NCBI GenBank assembly: GCA_021647405.1
Contig: JAKIUU010000037.1
Location: forward strand, 1 to 22,503
Source: Flavobacteriaceae bacterium
GTDB taxonomy: Bacteria > Bacteroidota > Bacteroidia > Flavobacteriales > Flavobacteriaceae
DNA: 22,503 nt
Direction of reading: 5' to 3'
The position numbers were made by a program, and so were the translations under genes. Shown here in pieces: positions 1 to 7,007 of this stretch; positions within the stretch are counted from its first letter, which is position 1; each line of letters begins with the position of its first letter. The notes below the pieces were generated by a model. That model saw only the letters and a list, made by a program, of their open reading frames with translations. It was not told the origin of the DNA and did not search any database.

Positions 1-1
1 T

Positions 2-127
2 TACACAACAGCGCTTAAAGCTACAAATGACAGTGAGGTAAACATCCCTCAAATGGCTAAAGGCATTTATTTTATTAAAATAAAAACAGCCAACAGTAAC
101 TTTAGTACAAAAATAGCTTGGTATTAA
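2..127 (+). CDS. C-terminal end of a T9SS-secreted protein (type A sorting domain), partial
   Basis: The reading frame enters from the left edge and stops at TAA 125-127, so only the last 41 residues are visible. They contain MAKGIYFIKIKTANSNF and end in STKIAWY. The pattern (short polar stretch, G-[IL]-Y-[FIV]-[IV]-[KR], a turn, then a final K-hydrophobic strand) is the type A C-terminal sorting domain that directs proteins through the Bacteroidota type IX secretion system and is removed at the cell surface. The passenger domain lies outside the window, so its activity cannot be told. A small ORF follows after 20 nt and may be co-transcribed. The sorting-domain call is fairly safe from pattern alone. 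Confidence 0.75.
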   Translation, partial: YTTALKATNDSEVNIPQMAKGIYFIKIKTANSNFSTKIAWY

Positions 128-147
128 TAATATAAAGAAACATCAAA

Positions 148-312
148 ATGAAAGACGATTCTAAAAATATAAAATCAGATAAATTAATTACCCGCAAAGA
201 AGCCCTACTAAAAACGGGTAAATATGCCGCTTATACGGCTTTGGCTACCTTTATTATACTCAATCCCAAAAAAGCACAGGCACAATCTACACCTGAAAAT
301 CCAGGATGGTAA
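148..312 (+). CDS. Small exported protein (54 aa), unknown function
   Basis: ATG 148 to TAA 310-312 encodes 54 residues. The N-terminus is charged (MKDDSKNIKSDKLI), followed by TRKEALLKTGKYAA, which resembles an RK-type twin-arginine or long Sec signal. A hydrophobic stretch follows at about residues 28-38 (AYTALATFIIL), then a probable cleavage region NPKKAQAQ. The mature part would be only about nine residues, ending STPENPGW. It starts 20 nt after the T9SS substrate, so it is probably in the same transcript, and its stop overlaps a second tiny ORF. I do not recognise a named family. The signal-like architecture and the position before a strong terminator argue that it is a real gene. It could be a secreted peptide or a small membrane-anchored accessory of its neighbour. 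Confidence 0.5.
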   Translation: MKDDSKNIKSDKLITRKEALLKTGKYAAYTALATFIILNPKKAQAQSTPENPGW

Positions 313-368
313 AAAAAAGCTGTGTAGTGGAAACATTAGGGGCTAACTGTACGCCAAAAAATTGGTAA
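306..368 (+). CDS. Possible 20-residue mini-ORF overlapping the preceding stop codon
   Basis: An ATG at 306-308 lies four bases before the TAA (310-312) of the 54-codon ORF, in a different frame, and reads 20 residues to TAA 366-368. The product contains two cysteines (residues 6 and 15) and ends CTPKNW, echoing the proline- and tryptophan-containing end of the preceding protein. The overlap would suit translational coupling. There is no direct evidence of translation and an ORF this short can arise by chance. The support is the position between the upstream ORF and the terminator, and the similar ending. Confidence 0.25.
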   Translation: MVKKSCVVETLGANCTPKNW

Positions 369-396
369 AGTATTAGTTTCCCATAAAAAAAACCTC

Positions 397-438
397 AAAC
401 GCCAAACATACGCTTTTTGTATGCTTGACGTTTTTTTT
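397..438 (+). terminator. Rho-independent terminator
   Basis: A 15-bp stem with two mismatches (arms 397-411 and 419-433) and a 7-nt loop is followed by T's through 438. An A-run precedes the left arm, so the structure could also act on the opposite strand. It closes the transcript carrying the T9SS gene and the mini-ORFs. Confidence 0.85.
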
Positions 439-468
439 AAAATTAAATCATTGAGATTTACCTATCTA

Positions 469-503
469 TTGACTATATTTTTATTCAGTTTTTACTACCT
501 TCG
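469..503 (+). promoter_or_regulatory. Putative Bacteroidota promoter for the TPR/coiled-coil gene
   Basis: A -7-like TACCTTCG (496-503, one base from TAnnTTTG) has a TTG at 469-471 upstream and lies 31 nt before the ATG at 535. It sits just after the terminator, where a promoter is expected. Confidence 0.4.
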
Positions 504-534
504 TCATATCAAACCAACTTTTATCAATTTTGCT

Positions 535-1815
535 ATGAAAAAAGTAATCATTGCAGCCTTTCTTATACTTAGCTTTGGAAGTATGGTTGGTCAATCAAAT
601 ACTGAAATTGCAGGTGTTTATCTTAAAAAGGCAAATAAAAATTACATCAATTTAGAGACAGAATTGGCGCTTATTAATTTTAATAAAGCCATCAAATTGC
701 TTGATACCATTACAAAGTCAAAAATTGCCAGATTGGGTGTTTTAATTCATTCCGAATTAAGGAATTATAAAGAAGCGCATAAATACGCCAAACAATATTT
801 TCTGTTGGTGAAAAACAAACGCACCGAAGACTATCAAAAAGTATTAGAATTGTATGTTGATGTTAAAGATGAGTTAGACAGACAACTTGCCGAAGAAAAA
901 AAATTAGAAGTCGAACGTCTTGCAAAAGAAAAAGAAGCCAAACGTTTAGATTCTTTAGAATTGGCTTGGAAAAATAAAGCCATGGCAATGGCTGTTAAAG
1001 CCGACAGTATTTATCCTTTTGACAAACACAATTTGGCCTTATTTAAGAATGGTGATTTTTTTGGTATTCTGAACGATATGGGAGTTGTTTTAGTTAAAGC
1101 CGATGAATACAAGGCGGCTTTCCATTTTGATGGTTATTTTATTTTGATGAATAAAAGTAAAAATCCGACAAAGATTTACACTTATAATGGCACCACTCTG
1201 CAAGGACACAAACTGCCCGATATTTCAGAATTTAATCCTTTATCTACACATTATGGTCAGGTAATGCTGCCGCGAGGCAACAACAAACTTATTGCCTACC
1301 CTAATAATACCTTAAAGGTTTTGCTTTACGATTTGGTAACTAAAAAATTCGTGTCAATCCCAAATGAGAAATCGCTTTTTAAACAATTAGAAAAGAAAAA
1401 AGCCATCTCAAATTACAATAAAGATGGCAAAGTAAAAGTTAATAAAAGATGGGTTTATTTTGGCGGCATTTTAGGAGGTGGCATTAGCCCGCTCTATAAT
1501 GCAGATTATTCTCTTTTTGGTTTTTTATGTGCTATAGATGGCCGTTTATTAAGTAGCAGTATTTATAATTATATAGGTTCCTTTTACAATGACAAATTAC
1601 AAGTTCTAACAAATGGTGAAATCTTTTGGGTAAATCAGAATGGCACTAAAGTAACAGCCCCTGTTGATGAAAATGGTATTTATAAGGGTGCTTCAAAGAT
1701 TGAAAAATCAGAATTGGGTCATTATTTATTTTACCAAATAATTGATGGTAAAAAAATGATTGTTTCGGGGGATAAAAAACTCTTAAATCAGGACAGCTTT
1801 ATTAAAAGTAATTAA
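535..1815 (+). CDS. Exported TPR/coiled-coil protein with beta-rich C-terminal half, unknown function
   Basis: The start was moved to ATG 535 because the longer frame's ATG at 421 lies inside the terminator hairpin. From 535 the product (426 aa) begins with a clear Sec signal, MKKVIIAAFLILSFGSMVG, with cleavage near Q20. Residues about 22-105 are helical and TPR-like (ELALINFNKAIKLL; NYKEAHKYAKQYF). Residues about 107-150 form a highly charged coiled coil (EEKKLEVERLAKEKEAKRL). The rest is beta-rich, with short repeats such as LFKNGDFFGILNDMG and TNGEIFWVNQNGT that recall WG or beta-propeller repeats. Such layouts occur in Bacteroidota periplasmic proteins without assigned roles. It is monocistronic and convergent with the next gene, with an 8-nt gap. 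No enzyme motif was seen. Confidence 0.7.
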   Translation: MKKVIIAAFLILSFGSMVGQSNTEIAGVYLKKANKNYINLETELALINFNKAIKLLDTITKSKIARLGVLIHSELRNYKEAHKYAKQYFLLVKNKRTEDYQKVLELYVDVKDELDRQLAEEKKLEVERLAKEKEAKRLDSLELAWKNKAMAMAVKADSIYPFDKHNLALFKNGDFFGILNDMGVVLVKADEYKAAFHFDGYFILMNKSKNPTKIYTYNGTTLQGHKLPDISEFNPLSTHYGQVMLPRGNNKLIAYPNNTLKVLLYDLVTKKFVSIPNEKSLFKQLEKKKAISNYNKDGKVKVNKRWVYFGGILGGGISPLYNADYSLFGFLCAIDGRLLSSSIYNYIGSFYNDKLQVLTNGEIFWVNQNGTKVTAPVDENGIYKGASKIEKSELGHYLFYQIIDGKKMIVSGDKKLLNQDSFIKSN

Positions 1816-1823
1816 TATAATAA

Positions 1824-2372
1824 CTACTTTTTTGAAGCCACAACAACATCGTTTGAATCCTTACTTATAAGAAGATAGAGCTTTTTATCGTTTTCCTTTA
1901 TTTTATTTTCAATTCCTAAAACCAAGTCTTTGTAAAGACTTTTAACAGATCCATTGTATTTTTTGAATAAATCTTTAGGAGTTGTTTTTAATTTTTTGCC
2001 ATCTTTTATAAAATTTCCGAACTCATAATGTAAAACATAATGATCGTAGAAAAAATTCATTTTTAAAGTAAATGCAACGTCATATACACTTTTAACACCA
2101 CCTCTAATGGGTGCCCATACTTCTTTAGCTATTCCAGTAACTACAATTTCTTCATTTACAATGCTAGAAACCTTGGTTTTATCTACAGATTCATGGATTA
2201 TTTTTAACCATTCTAAAGCGTTTTTATACTGTGTTGTGGTTGGTACCAAATAAGATTGAAAACTTGTTTCTGCTATGGCTGTTGGCTTTAGTTTTAAAAC
2301 GTTTTGTTGGGCGTAGCTAAAAATACTGCTTATAAGTAGTAAAAATATAATTGCTTTTTTCATAATATTCAA
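1824..2372 (-). CDS. Small exported protein, DUF4468-like
   Basis: The product is up to 182 aa. ATG 2372 and ATG 2363 are both possible; the second gives the cleaner signal peptide MKKAIIFLLLISSIFSYAQ. The mature part has the look of DUF4468 domains, which are common in exported Bacteroidota proteins: a YKNALEWLKII helix near residues 49-59, a strand with VNEEIVVTGIAKEV, a beta segment DVAFTLKMNFFYDHYVLHYEF, then a lysine-rich helical tail. The biochemical role of that family is not known to me. The gene stands alone, divergent from pabB, and I found no perfect TAnnTTTG upstream. The exported-protein call is firm; the family assignment is tentative. Confidence 0.6.
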   Translation of the reverse strand: MNIMKKAIIFLLLISSIFSYAQQNVLKLKPTAIAETSFQSYLVPTTTQYKNALEWLKIIHESVDKTKVSSIVNEEIVVTGIAKEVWAPIRGGVKSVYDVAFTLKMNFFYDHYVLHYEFGNFIKDGKKLKTTPKDLFKKYNGSVKSLYKDLVLGIENKIKENDKKLYLLISKDSNDVVVASKK

Positions 2373-2458
2373 TTGTTAATCATTATCGTTGTGTATATAA
2401 AACAATTAATAAACCAAATACCCTACTTTTAGATCAGCTGCTTCGATTAAAAATATTA

Positions 2459-2495
2459 TTGACACCCTATTAATTCTAAATTTCCACTAATTTTG
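2459..2495 (+). promoter_or_regulatory. Promoter of pabBC
   Basis: TAATTTTG at 2488-2495 is a perfect TAnnTTTG -7 element. A TTGAC at 2459-2463 could serve as the upstream element, though its 26-nt spacing is rather long. The TTG start at 2518 lies 22 nt downstream, a usual leader length in this window. Confidence 0.6.
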
Positions 2496-2517
2496 TCAAA
2501 ATTTAAGAAGTGCTATT

Positions 2518-3480
2518 TTGGAAGAATCTATAGATACAATGAATACTTTGGGACGTACCAAAACGCCCTTTTTCTTCTTAATTGATTATGAGCAACAAAA
2601 ACCAAAAGTATATCCGCTCAATAAATTACCCAAATCTGTATTTTTTAAAACAGCTTTATTCTCAAAAGCGCCAGAAAAAAGTCCCTTTACAAATAAAATA
2701 AAATTTGATGTGCAGCCCATTGGATTTAAAAACTACAATAATGCTTTTTTAAAAGTAAAACGAGAAATTCAGAAAGGGAATTCTTATTTAACAAACCTCA
2801 CTTTTAAAACACCCATTACAACGAATCTTTCTTTTTACGAAATATATAACCGCAGTAATTCACCCTATAAGCTGCTGTATAACGATAATTTTGTTTGTTT
2901 TTCTCCCGAATCTTTTGTGAAAATAAACAAAGGTAAAATCTTTTCTTTTCCCATGAAAGGAACAATTGACGCCGCCATTCCAAATGCCAAAGAAATTATC
3001 TTAAAGGACAAAAAAGAAACCGCAGAGCACCATACCATTGTCGATTTAATTAGAAATGATTTAAGTGTGGTATCACAACAGGTTACAGTTGAAAAGTTAC
3101 GCTATGTTGAAACGCTAAAAACCAACACAAAAACCCTGTTGCAGGTAAGCTCAAAAATTTCTGGTGTTTTACCTAAAAATTACACAGAAAATATCGGTAC
3201 AATCGTTTCGAAATTATTACCTGCAGGATCAATTTGTGGGGCGCCAAAAAAAGAAACTTTAAATATCATCCGCCGAGCAGAAAATTACAAACGTGGTTAT
3301 TACACTGGCGTTATGGGTGTTTTTGATGGGCAGAATCTCGATAGCGCTGTGCTCATTCGTTATATCGAAAACTGTGATGGAAATCTGGTTTATAAAAGTG
3401 GGGGCGGCATAACCCATTTGAGTGATGCCGAATCTGAATATAAAGAACTAATACAAAAAGTGTATGTGCCTTTTAATTGA
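2518..3480 (+). CDS. pabB: Aminodeoxychorismate synthase component I (PabB)
   Basis: It converts chorismate plus ammonia to 4-amino-4-deoxychorismate, the first step toward p-aminobenzoate and folate, in the cytoplasm. At 320 aa it is essentially only the chorismate-binding domain; the N-terminal region of enterobacterial PabB is absent, as in many Bacteroidota homologues. Visible motifs are PMKGT (145-149), whose Lys marks ADC synthases where anthranilate synthases have Ala, DLIRND (176-181), LLPAGSICGAPK (233-244), and SGGGIT (294-299). The TTG start at 2518 is preferred over ATG 2539 because the intervening residues (EESIDTM) fit the family N-terminus and the promoter lies 22 nt upstream. 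It overlaps pabC by 17 nt. A PabA glutaminase is not nearby. Confidence 0.88.
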   Translation: MEESIDTMNTLGRTKTPFFFLIDYEQQKPKVYPLNKLPKSVFFKTALFSKAPEKSPFTNKIKFDVQPIGFKNYNNAFLKVKREIQKGNSYLTNLTFKTPITTNLSFYEIYNRSNSPYKLLYNDNFVCFSPESFVKINKGKIFSFPMKGTIDAAIPNAKEIILKDKKETAEHHTIVDLIRNDLSVVSQQVTVEKLRYVETLKTNTKTLLQVSSKISGVLPKNYTENIGTIVSKLLPAGSICGAPKKETLNIIRRAENYKRGYYTGVMGVFDGQNLDSAVLIRYIENCDGNLVYKSGGGITHLSDAESEYKELIQKVYVPFN

Positions 3481-4072
3481 AAGTTTAAAAATTCAGAACA
3501 AAACCCTTCAAAATACCGATTATCACAACCGGCGTTTTAACAAAGCCCGTCAAGATTTATTTGGCGAAACCAAAAATTTAGATTTGTCAGATTACATTAA
3601 TTTAACTGGTTTAAAAAACAATACTGTTTACAAATGTCGTATAGTGTATAATTCTGAAATTCAAAAAGTTGAATTTATTCCTTACAAACCCAAACTTATA
3701 AAAACACTACAATTGGTTAACTGTAATGGCATTGAATATTCGTTTAAATATGAAAATCGCAAAGCATTAAATCGGCTAAAAAAATCGGTTAGCGCCAGTG
3801 ATATATTAATTATAAAAAATGGAGAAATTACCGATTTATCGCATGCCAATATCGTTTTTTTTACACCCAAAAACGAAGCCTTTACACCTTTAAATCCCCT
3901 GTTAAAAGGAACGATGCGCGCCTATTTATTAGACCAAAATCTGATTAAAGAACGCATCATAGAAACAACAGATTTACATTTATTTAACCGTGTCAAACCC
4001 ATAAATGCCATGCTTGATTTTGACAAAACACCTTTTATTTCTGTTAAAAATATTTTTACATCCACAATTTAA
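3464..4072 (+). CDS. pabC: Aminotransferase class IV, probable aminodeoxychorismate lyase (PabC)
   Basis: This PLP enzyme of fold type IV probably cleaves pyruvate from aminodeoxychorismate to give p-aminobenzoate. At 202 aa it is shorter than the roughly 270 aa of enterobacterial PabC but normal for Bacteroidota homologues. MCLLIESLKI and DYHNRRFNKAR near the start match this group. The probable Schiff-base lysine is K95 in SFKYENR. The cofactor-binding region is IKNGEITDLSHANIVFF (117-133) and PLLKGTMR lies at 145-152. The start overlaps pabB by 17 nt, giving tight translational coupling. Context separates it from branched-chain or D-amino-acid transaminases of the same fold, which could not be excluded from the sequence alone. 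Confidence 0.82.
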   Translation: MCLLIESLKIQNKTLQNTDYHNRRFNKARQDLFGETKNLDLSDYINLTGLKNNTVYKCRIVYNSEIQKVEFIPYKPKLIKTLQLVNCNGIEYSFKYENRKALNRLKKSVSASDILIIKNGEITDLSHANIVFFTPKNEAFTPLNPLLKGTMRAYLLDQNLIKERIIETTDLHLFNRVKPINAMLDFDKTPFISVKNIFTSTI

Positions 4073-4096
4073 ACCCATTTAGTAGATTATTTTTAA

Positions 4097-4104
4097 TATT
4101 TTCG
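4097..4104 (+). promoter_or_regulatory. Possible promoter -7 element for the GT4 gene
   Basis: TATTTTCG differs by one base from TAnnTTTG and lies 21 nt before the forced TTG start at 4126. No convincing -33 TTG was seen, so read-through from pabBC is equally possible. Confidence 0.35.
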
Positions 4105-4125
4105 TCAATCTAAAACCGCCATTTT

Positions 4126-5238
4126 TTGAAACGTCTTATAGTTTCGGTTACAAACGATTTAACTTCAGACCAACGGGTCCATAAAGTGTGTACCACATTA
4201 CAAAATATGGGGTTTGATGTGCTTCTTATCGGACGCCATTTAAAAAACAGCAAACCACTTATGCGTTCTTACCAAACCAAACGCATGAAATTGTGGTTTA
4301 CCAAGGGTTTTTTGTTTTATGCCGAATATAATTTTCGCTTGTTTTTATGGCTTCTTTTCCAAAAAAAAGATATTTTATTATCCAATGATTTGGACACGCT
4401 TTTACCCAATTTTTTAATCAGTAAATTATTTAACAAGCCTTTGGTGTACGACAGTCATGAGTTGTTTACAGAAGTGCCTGAACTCACCTCAAGACCCCAA
4501 ATACAAAAGGTATGGTTAAGTATTGAACGCTTTATATTTCCAAAACTAAAACATGTTTATACTGTCAACCAATCAATCGCTTCTATCTACACTAAAAAAT
4601 ACAAAGTTCCTGTAAAAATAATTCGGAATATAGCACCCGCTTTTACGGGTAAATCGCTTAACAAAAGTTTCTTAGAAAAAGTTAAAGGCACTAAAAAAAT
4701 GCTTATTTTACAGGGAAGCGGTATCAATATAGACCGTGGGGCTGAAGAAGCTGTACAAATGATGTCGCATCTTGACGGTTGTATTCTCTACATTATTGGC
4801 AGTGGCGATGTATTTAAAACCCTCAAAAAAATGGGGACCGATTTGGCTTTAACCGATAAGGTTGTTATTAAAGACAAAATACCTTATAATGAGTTGATGC
4901 AATATACCCAAGCAGCCGATTTGGGTTTGTCTTTAGACAAAGGAACCAATCTAAACTACGAATACAGCCTCCCCAATAAAGTATTTGATTACATTCAGGC
5001 ACAAACACCATTGTTGGTGTCTAACCGCAAAGAAGTGGCTAAATTAGTCCTCAAAAACAACATAGGTGAAGTAACCGAAACCCTTAGTCCAAAAAAAATG
5101 GCAAAACAAATTGAAAGCCTTTTGGCTAACGCCGATTTGCAAAAAACTTGGCAGTCAAATCTCAAAAAAGCCGCTAAAAAATACACTTGGGAAAACGAAT
5201 CGAAATCTTTAATCTTGATATTTAAAGCTTTGGCGTAA
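4126..5238 (+). CDS. Glycosyltransferase, GT-B fold (GT4-like)
   Basis: The product is 370 aa and transfers sugar from a nucleotide-activated donor, probably in envelope glycan or glycolipid synthesis; the acceptor is unknown. Residues about 1-175 form the N-terminal Rossmann half (LIVSVTNDLTSDQRVHK at 4-20; VYDSHELFTEVPEL at 107-120). The C-terminal half has the donor site: LQGSGINIDRGAEEA (195-209), LYIIGSGD (221-228), and the acidic E-x(n)-E region around YEYSLPNKVFDYIQA (278-292). The start must be TTG 4126, because an in-frame TAA lies at 4111-4113 and no ATG or GTG lies between. It follows pabC by 53 nt. Its last 17 bases overlap the 3' end of the convergent GT2 gene. Confidence 0.8.
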   Translation: MKRLIVSVTNDLTSDQRVHKVCTTLQNMGFDVLLIGRHLKNSKPLMRSYQTKRMKLWFTKGFLFYAEYNFRLFLWLLFQKKDILLSNDLDTLLPNFLISKLFNKPLVYDSHELFTEVPELTSRPQIQKVWLSIERFIFPKLKHVYTVNQSIASIYTKKYKVPVKIIRNIAPAFTGKSLNKSFLEKVKGTKKMLILQGSGINIDRGAEEAVQMMSHLDGCILYIIGSGDVFKTLKKMGTDLALTDKVVIKDKIPYNELMQYTQAADLGLSLDKGTNLNYEYSLPNKVFDYIQAQTPLLVSNRKEVAKLVLKNNIGEVTETLSPKKMAKQIESLLANADLQKTWQSNLKKAAKKYTWENESKSLILIFKALA

Positions 5239-6130
5239 TTTTTTTATCTGCTAAATAGCAGAAATAGGTCAGTTTATACAAGTCAAAAAGAACCAAAGAA
5301 GGTACGCTACTTTTTAGATTTATTTCAATTATCTTATTAAATAATGTGTAAACAAAACTTAAAACCCTGTTTAATTTATACTTTTTTACAAGTCCATAAG
5401 TCTGAAGAATTTTAACATCTCTTCCACTTAGGATTTTAAGAGAATTTAATGAATATAAATTATCGAGTGCTTGTTTTGTTTTAGACAAAAAAAGCGCATT
5501 ATTTTCAATTCCCAAATGGTAAACTAAATTGTTTAAGTGGCTTATATCTATGGCGTTTGTTTTTAAATCTTCGACAAAAAGAATGTCTTCATAGCCGTAT
5601 TTTACTATCATTTCGTTAAACTTACAGGTATCGAAAACGGACTTATGTATCAAGATATTGGCACCAAAAAAGTACCTGTAAGGATTTCTTTGCCTTACTT
5701 GCGCATCAACTTCTTCCCTGTTTTTTCCATAAATCCAACGCAGTGTTTTGTTTTTTTCTGGTTGCGCTTTCTGATAGATAATGCCCCCACAAAAGACTTT
5801 TTCTTTGTTGGAATTAATGTGTTTTAGGTAGGTTTTTATAAAGTTTTTGTCTTTAGGAAATACATCGGCATCCAAAAAAAGCAACCAGTCGTATTTGGCC
5901 TTTTTAACCAATAAATTTCTTATTTTACTGCGGCCGATATTAACTGATAATTTATGTAATACCGTATTATTGTATAACTTAAGATCGTCATTCTTTAAAC
6001 AATAATTGGTTGAAGCATCATCTATACATATAATTTCATAATCAATATTCGACAGTGATAATTGAGAGATTAACGAGGCAACCAATGCGGTTACATCACA
6101 ATTGAATATGGGAATCAGTACCGAAATCAT
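5222..6130 (-). CDS. Glycosyltransferase family 2
   Basis: The product is 302 aa with a GT-A fold. ISVLIPIFN opens the nucleotide-binding domain, CIDDAS (35-40) and FLDADVFP (85-92, the DXD metal/UDP site) follow, and GYED (179-182) marks the acceptor side. The C-terminal 100 residues are hydrophobic and basic and may sit against the membrane. It probably acts in surface polysaccharide or glycolipid assembly. It begins 8 nt after the ftsE-like gene and shares its promoter. The 3' end overlaps the convergent GT4 gene by 17 nt. The family is firm; donor and acceptor are unknown. Confidence 0.85.
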   Translation of the reverse strand: MISVLIPIFNCDVTALVASLISQLSLSNIDYEIICIDDASTNYCLKNDDLKLYNNTVLHKLSVNIGRSKIRNLLVKKAKYDWLLFLDADVFPKDKNFIKTYLKHINSNKEKVFCGGIIYQKAQPEKNKTLRWIYGKNREEVDAQVRQRNPYRYFFGANILIHKSVFDTCKFNEMIVKYGYEDILFVEDLKTNAIDISHLNNLVYHLGIENNALFLSKTKQALDNLYSLNSLKILSGRDVKILQTYGLVKKYKLNRVLSFVYTLFNKIIEINLKSSVPSLVLFDLYKLTYFCYLADKKITPKL

Positions 6131-6138
6131 TGTTAAAA

Positions 6139-6810
6139 TTAAACTGTTTTCTGAACAACTTCAAAAACTTTTCCGCCTTCGCACCGCAAAGTTTTGAATG
6201 GAAATTTAAGTATTAAAGCATAGTCATGCGTGGCCATTAAAATGGGTATACCACTTTTGTTAATTTCTTGTAAAACCTGCATTACCTCAACCGATGTTTT
6301 TGGGTCTAAATTACCCGTTGGCTCATCGGCAAGAATTAAATCAGGATCATTTAAAAGCGCTCTGGCAATGGCAATACGTTGCTGTTCGCCTCCAGAAAGT
6401 TCATGAGGCATTTTATAGGCTTTTGTTTGCATTTCAACCTTTTTTAAGACCTCTTCAATTTTTGTTTTAATTTTTGCTTTGTCTTTCCAGCCTGTAGCTT
6501 TTAAAACAAAAAACAGGTTGTTAAAAACAGACCGGTCTGGCAATAATTTAAAATCCTGAAAAACAATGCCGAGCTTGCGTCTTAAAAAGGGAATTTCCTT
6601 TTCGTTTAAGGCTTTAAGGTTGTACCCAACAATCGTTCCTTCGCCGTGCTTAAGAGGTAAGTCTGCGTAAAGTGTTTTCATTAAGCTACTTTTTCCACTT
6701 CCTGTTTTACCTATCAAATAAACAAATTCACCTTTTTTAATAGTTAAATTAATACCAGACAAAATAAGCACTTTGTCTTGATAAATAGAAACGTCTTGTA
6801 ATTGTAGCAT
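6139..6810 (-). CDS. ftsE: FtsE-type ABC transporter ATP-binding protein
   Basis: The product is 223 aa, a single ABC ATPase domain of the usual FtsE length. Walker A is GKTGSGKS (34-41). The Q-loop VFQDFKLL (83-90) is the form typical of FtsE. The signature is LSGGEQQR (138-145), Walker B LILADEP (158-164), with D-loop GNLDP, and the switch His is H195. FtsE pairs with the membrane protein FtsX to activate peptidoglycan hydrolases at the division site. No ftsX-like membrane gene is adjacent, so the partner must be elsewhere. The gene leads a two-gene unit with the GT2 gene and has its own promoter. A LolD/MacB-type ATPase is the alternative, but FQDF and the length favour FtsE. Confidence 0.83.
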   Translation of the reverse strand: MLQLQDVSIYQDKVLILSGINLTIKKGEFVYLIGKTGSGKSSLMKTLYADLPLKHGEGTIVGYNLKALNEKEIPFLRRKLGIVFQDFKLLPDRSVFNNLFFVLKATGWKDKAKIKTKIEEVLKKVEMQTKAYKMPHELSGGEQQRIAIARALLNDPDLILADEPTGNLDPKTSVEVMQVLQEINKSGIPILMATHDYALILKFPFKTLRCEGGKVFEVVQKTV

Positions 6811-6836
6811 TGTTATGAGATGTTATTCGCTTGTTA

Positions 6837-6865
6837 CAAATGTAAGGCTAATTTTAAAAATCAAA
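6837..6865 (-). promoter_or_regulatory. Promoter of ftsE-GT2
   Basis: Read on the minus strand, TTTG (6865-6862) is followed after 17 nt by TACATTTG (6844-6837), a perfect TAnnTTTG. The ATG lies 26 nt downstream. This is the most complete -33/-7 pair in the window. Confidence 0.75.
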
Positions 6866-6892
6866 ACATTTAGCTTCTCAATAATATTTAAT

Positions 6893-6900
6893 TAAATTTG
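6893..6900 (+). promoter_or_regulatory. Possible -7 element for the TlpA-like gene
   Basis: TAAATTTG is a perfect TAnnTTTG, but no TTG lies at the expected upstream distance and the leader would be about 100 nt. A weaker TATTTTTA at 6968-6975 is nearer the gene. Confidence 0.4.
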
Positions 6901-7007
6901 ACAAAATAAAATAGTGTAAAACCCGCTCTTTTTAATGAGATTCGTGGTGTACAATCAAATTGCTGGCTATTTTTATTAAAAAACCAACCTGGTATTAAAA
7001 CAATATT

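Noticed and set aside
148..368. A frameshift joining the 54-codon and 20-codon ORFs through the A-run at 311-318.
   Set aside because: The first ORF's TAA precedes the A-run, so slippage there could not bypass the stop; two separate overlapping ORFs fit better.
6901..7007. Possible riboswitch or structured leader before the TlpA-like gene, suggested by the ~100-nt gap after the TAAATTTG box.
   Set aside because: No convincing stem or known aptamer pattern was found; the nearer promoter-like TATTTTTA may simply be the real one.
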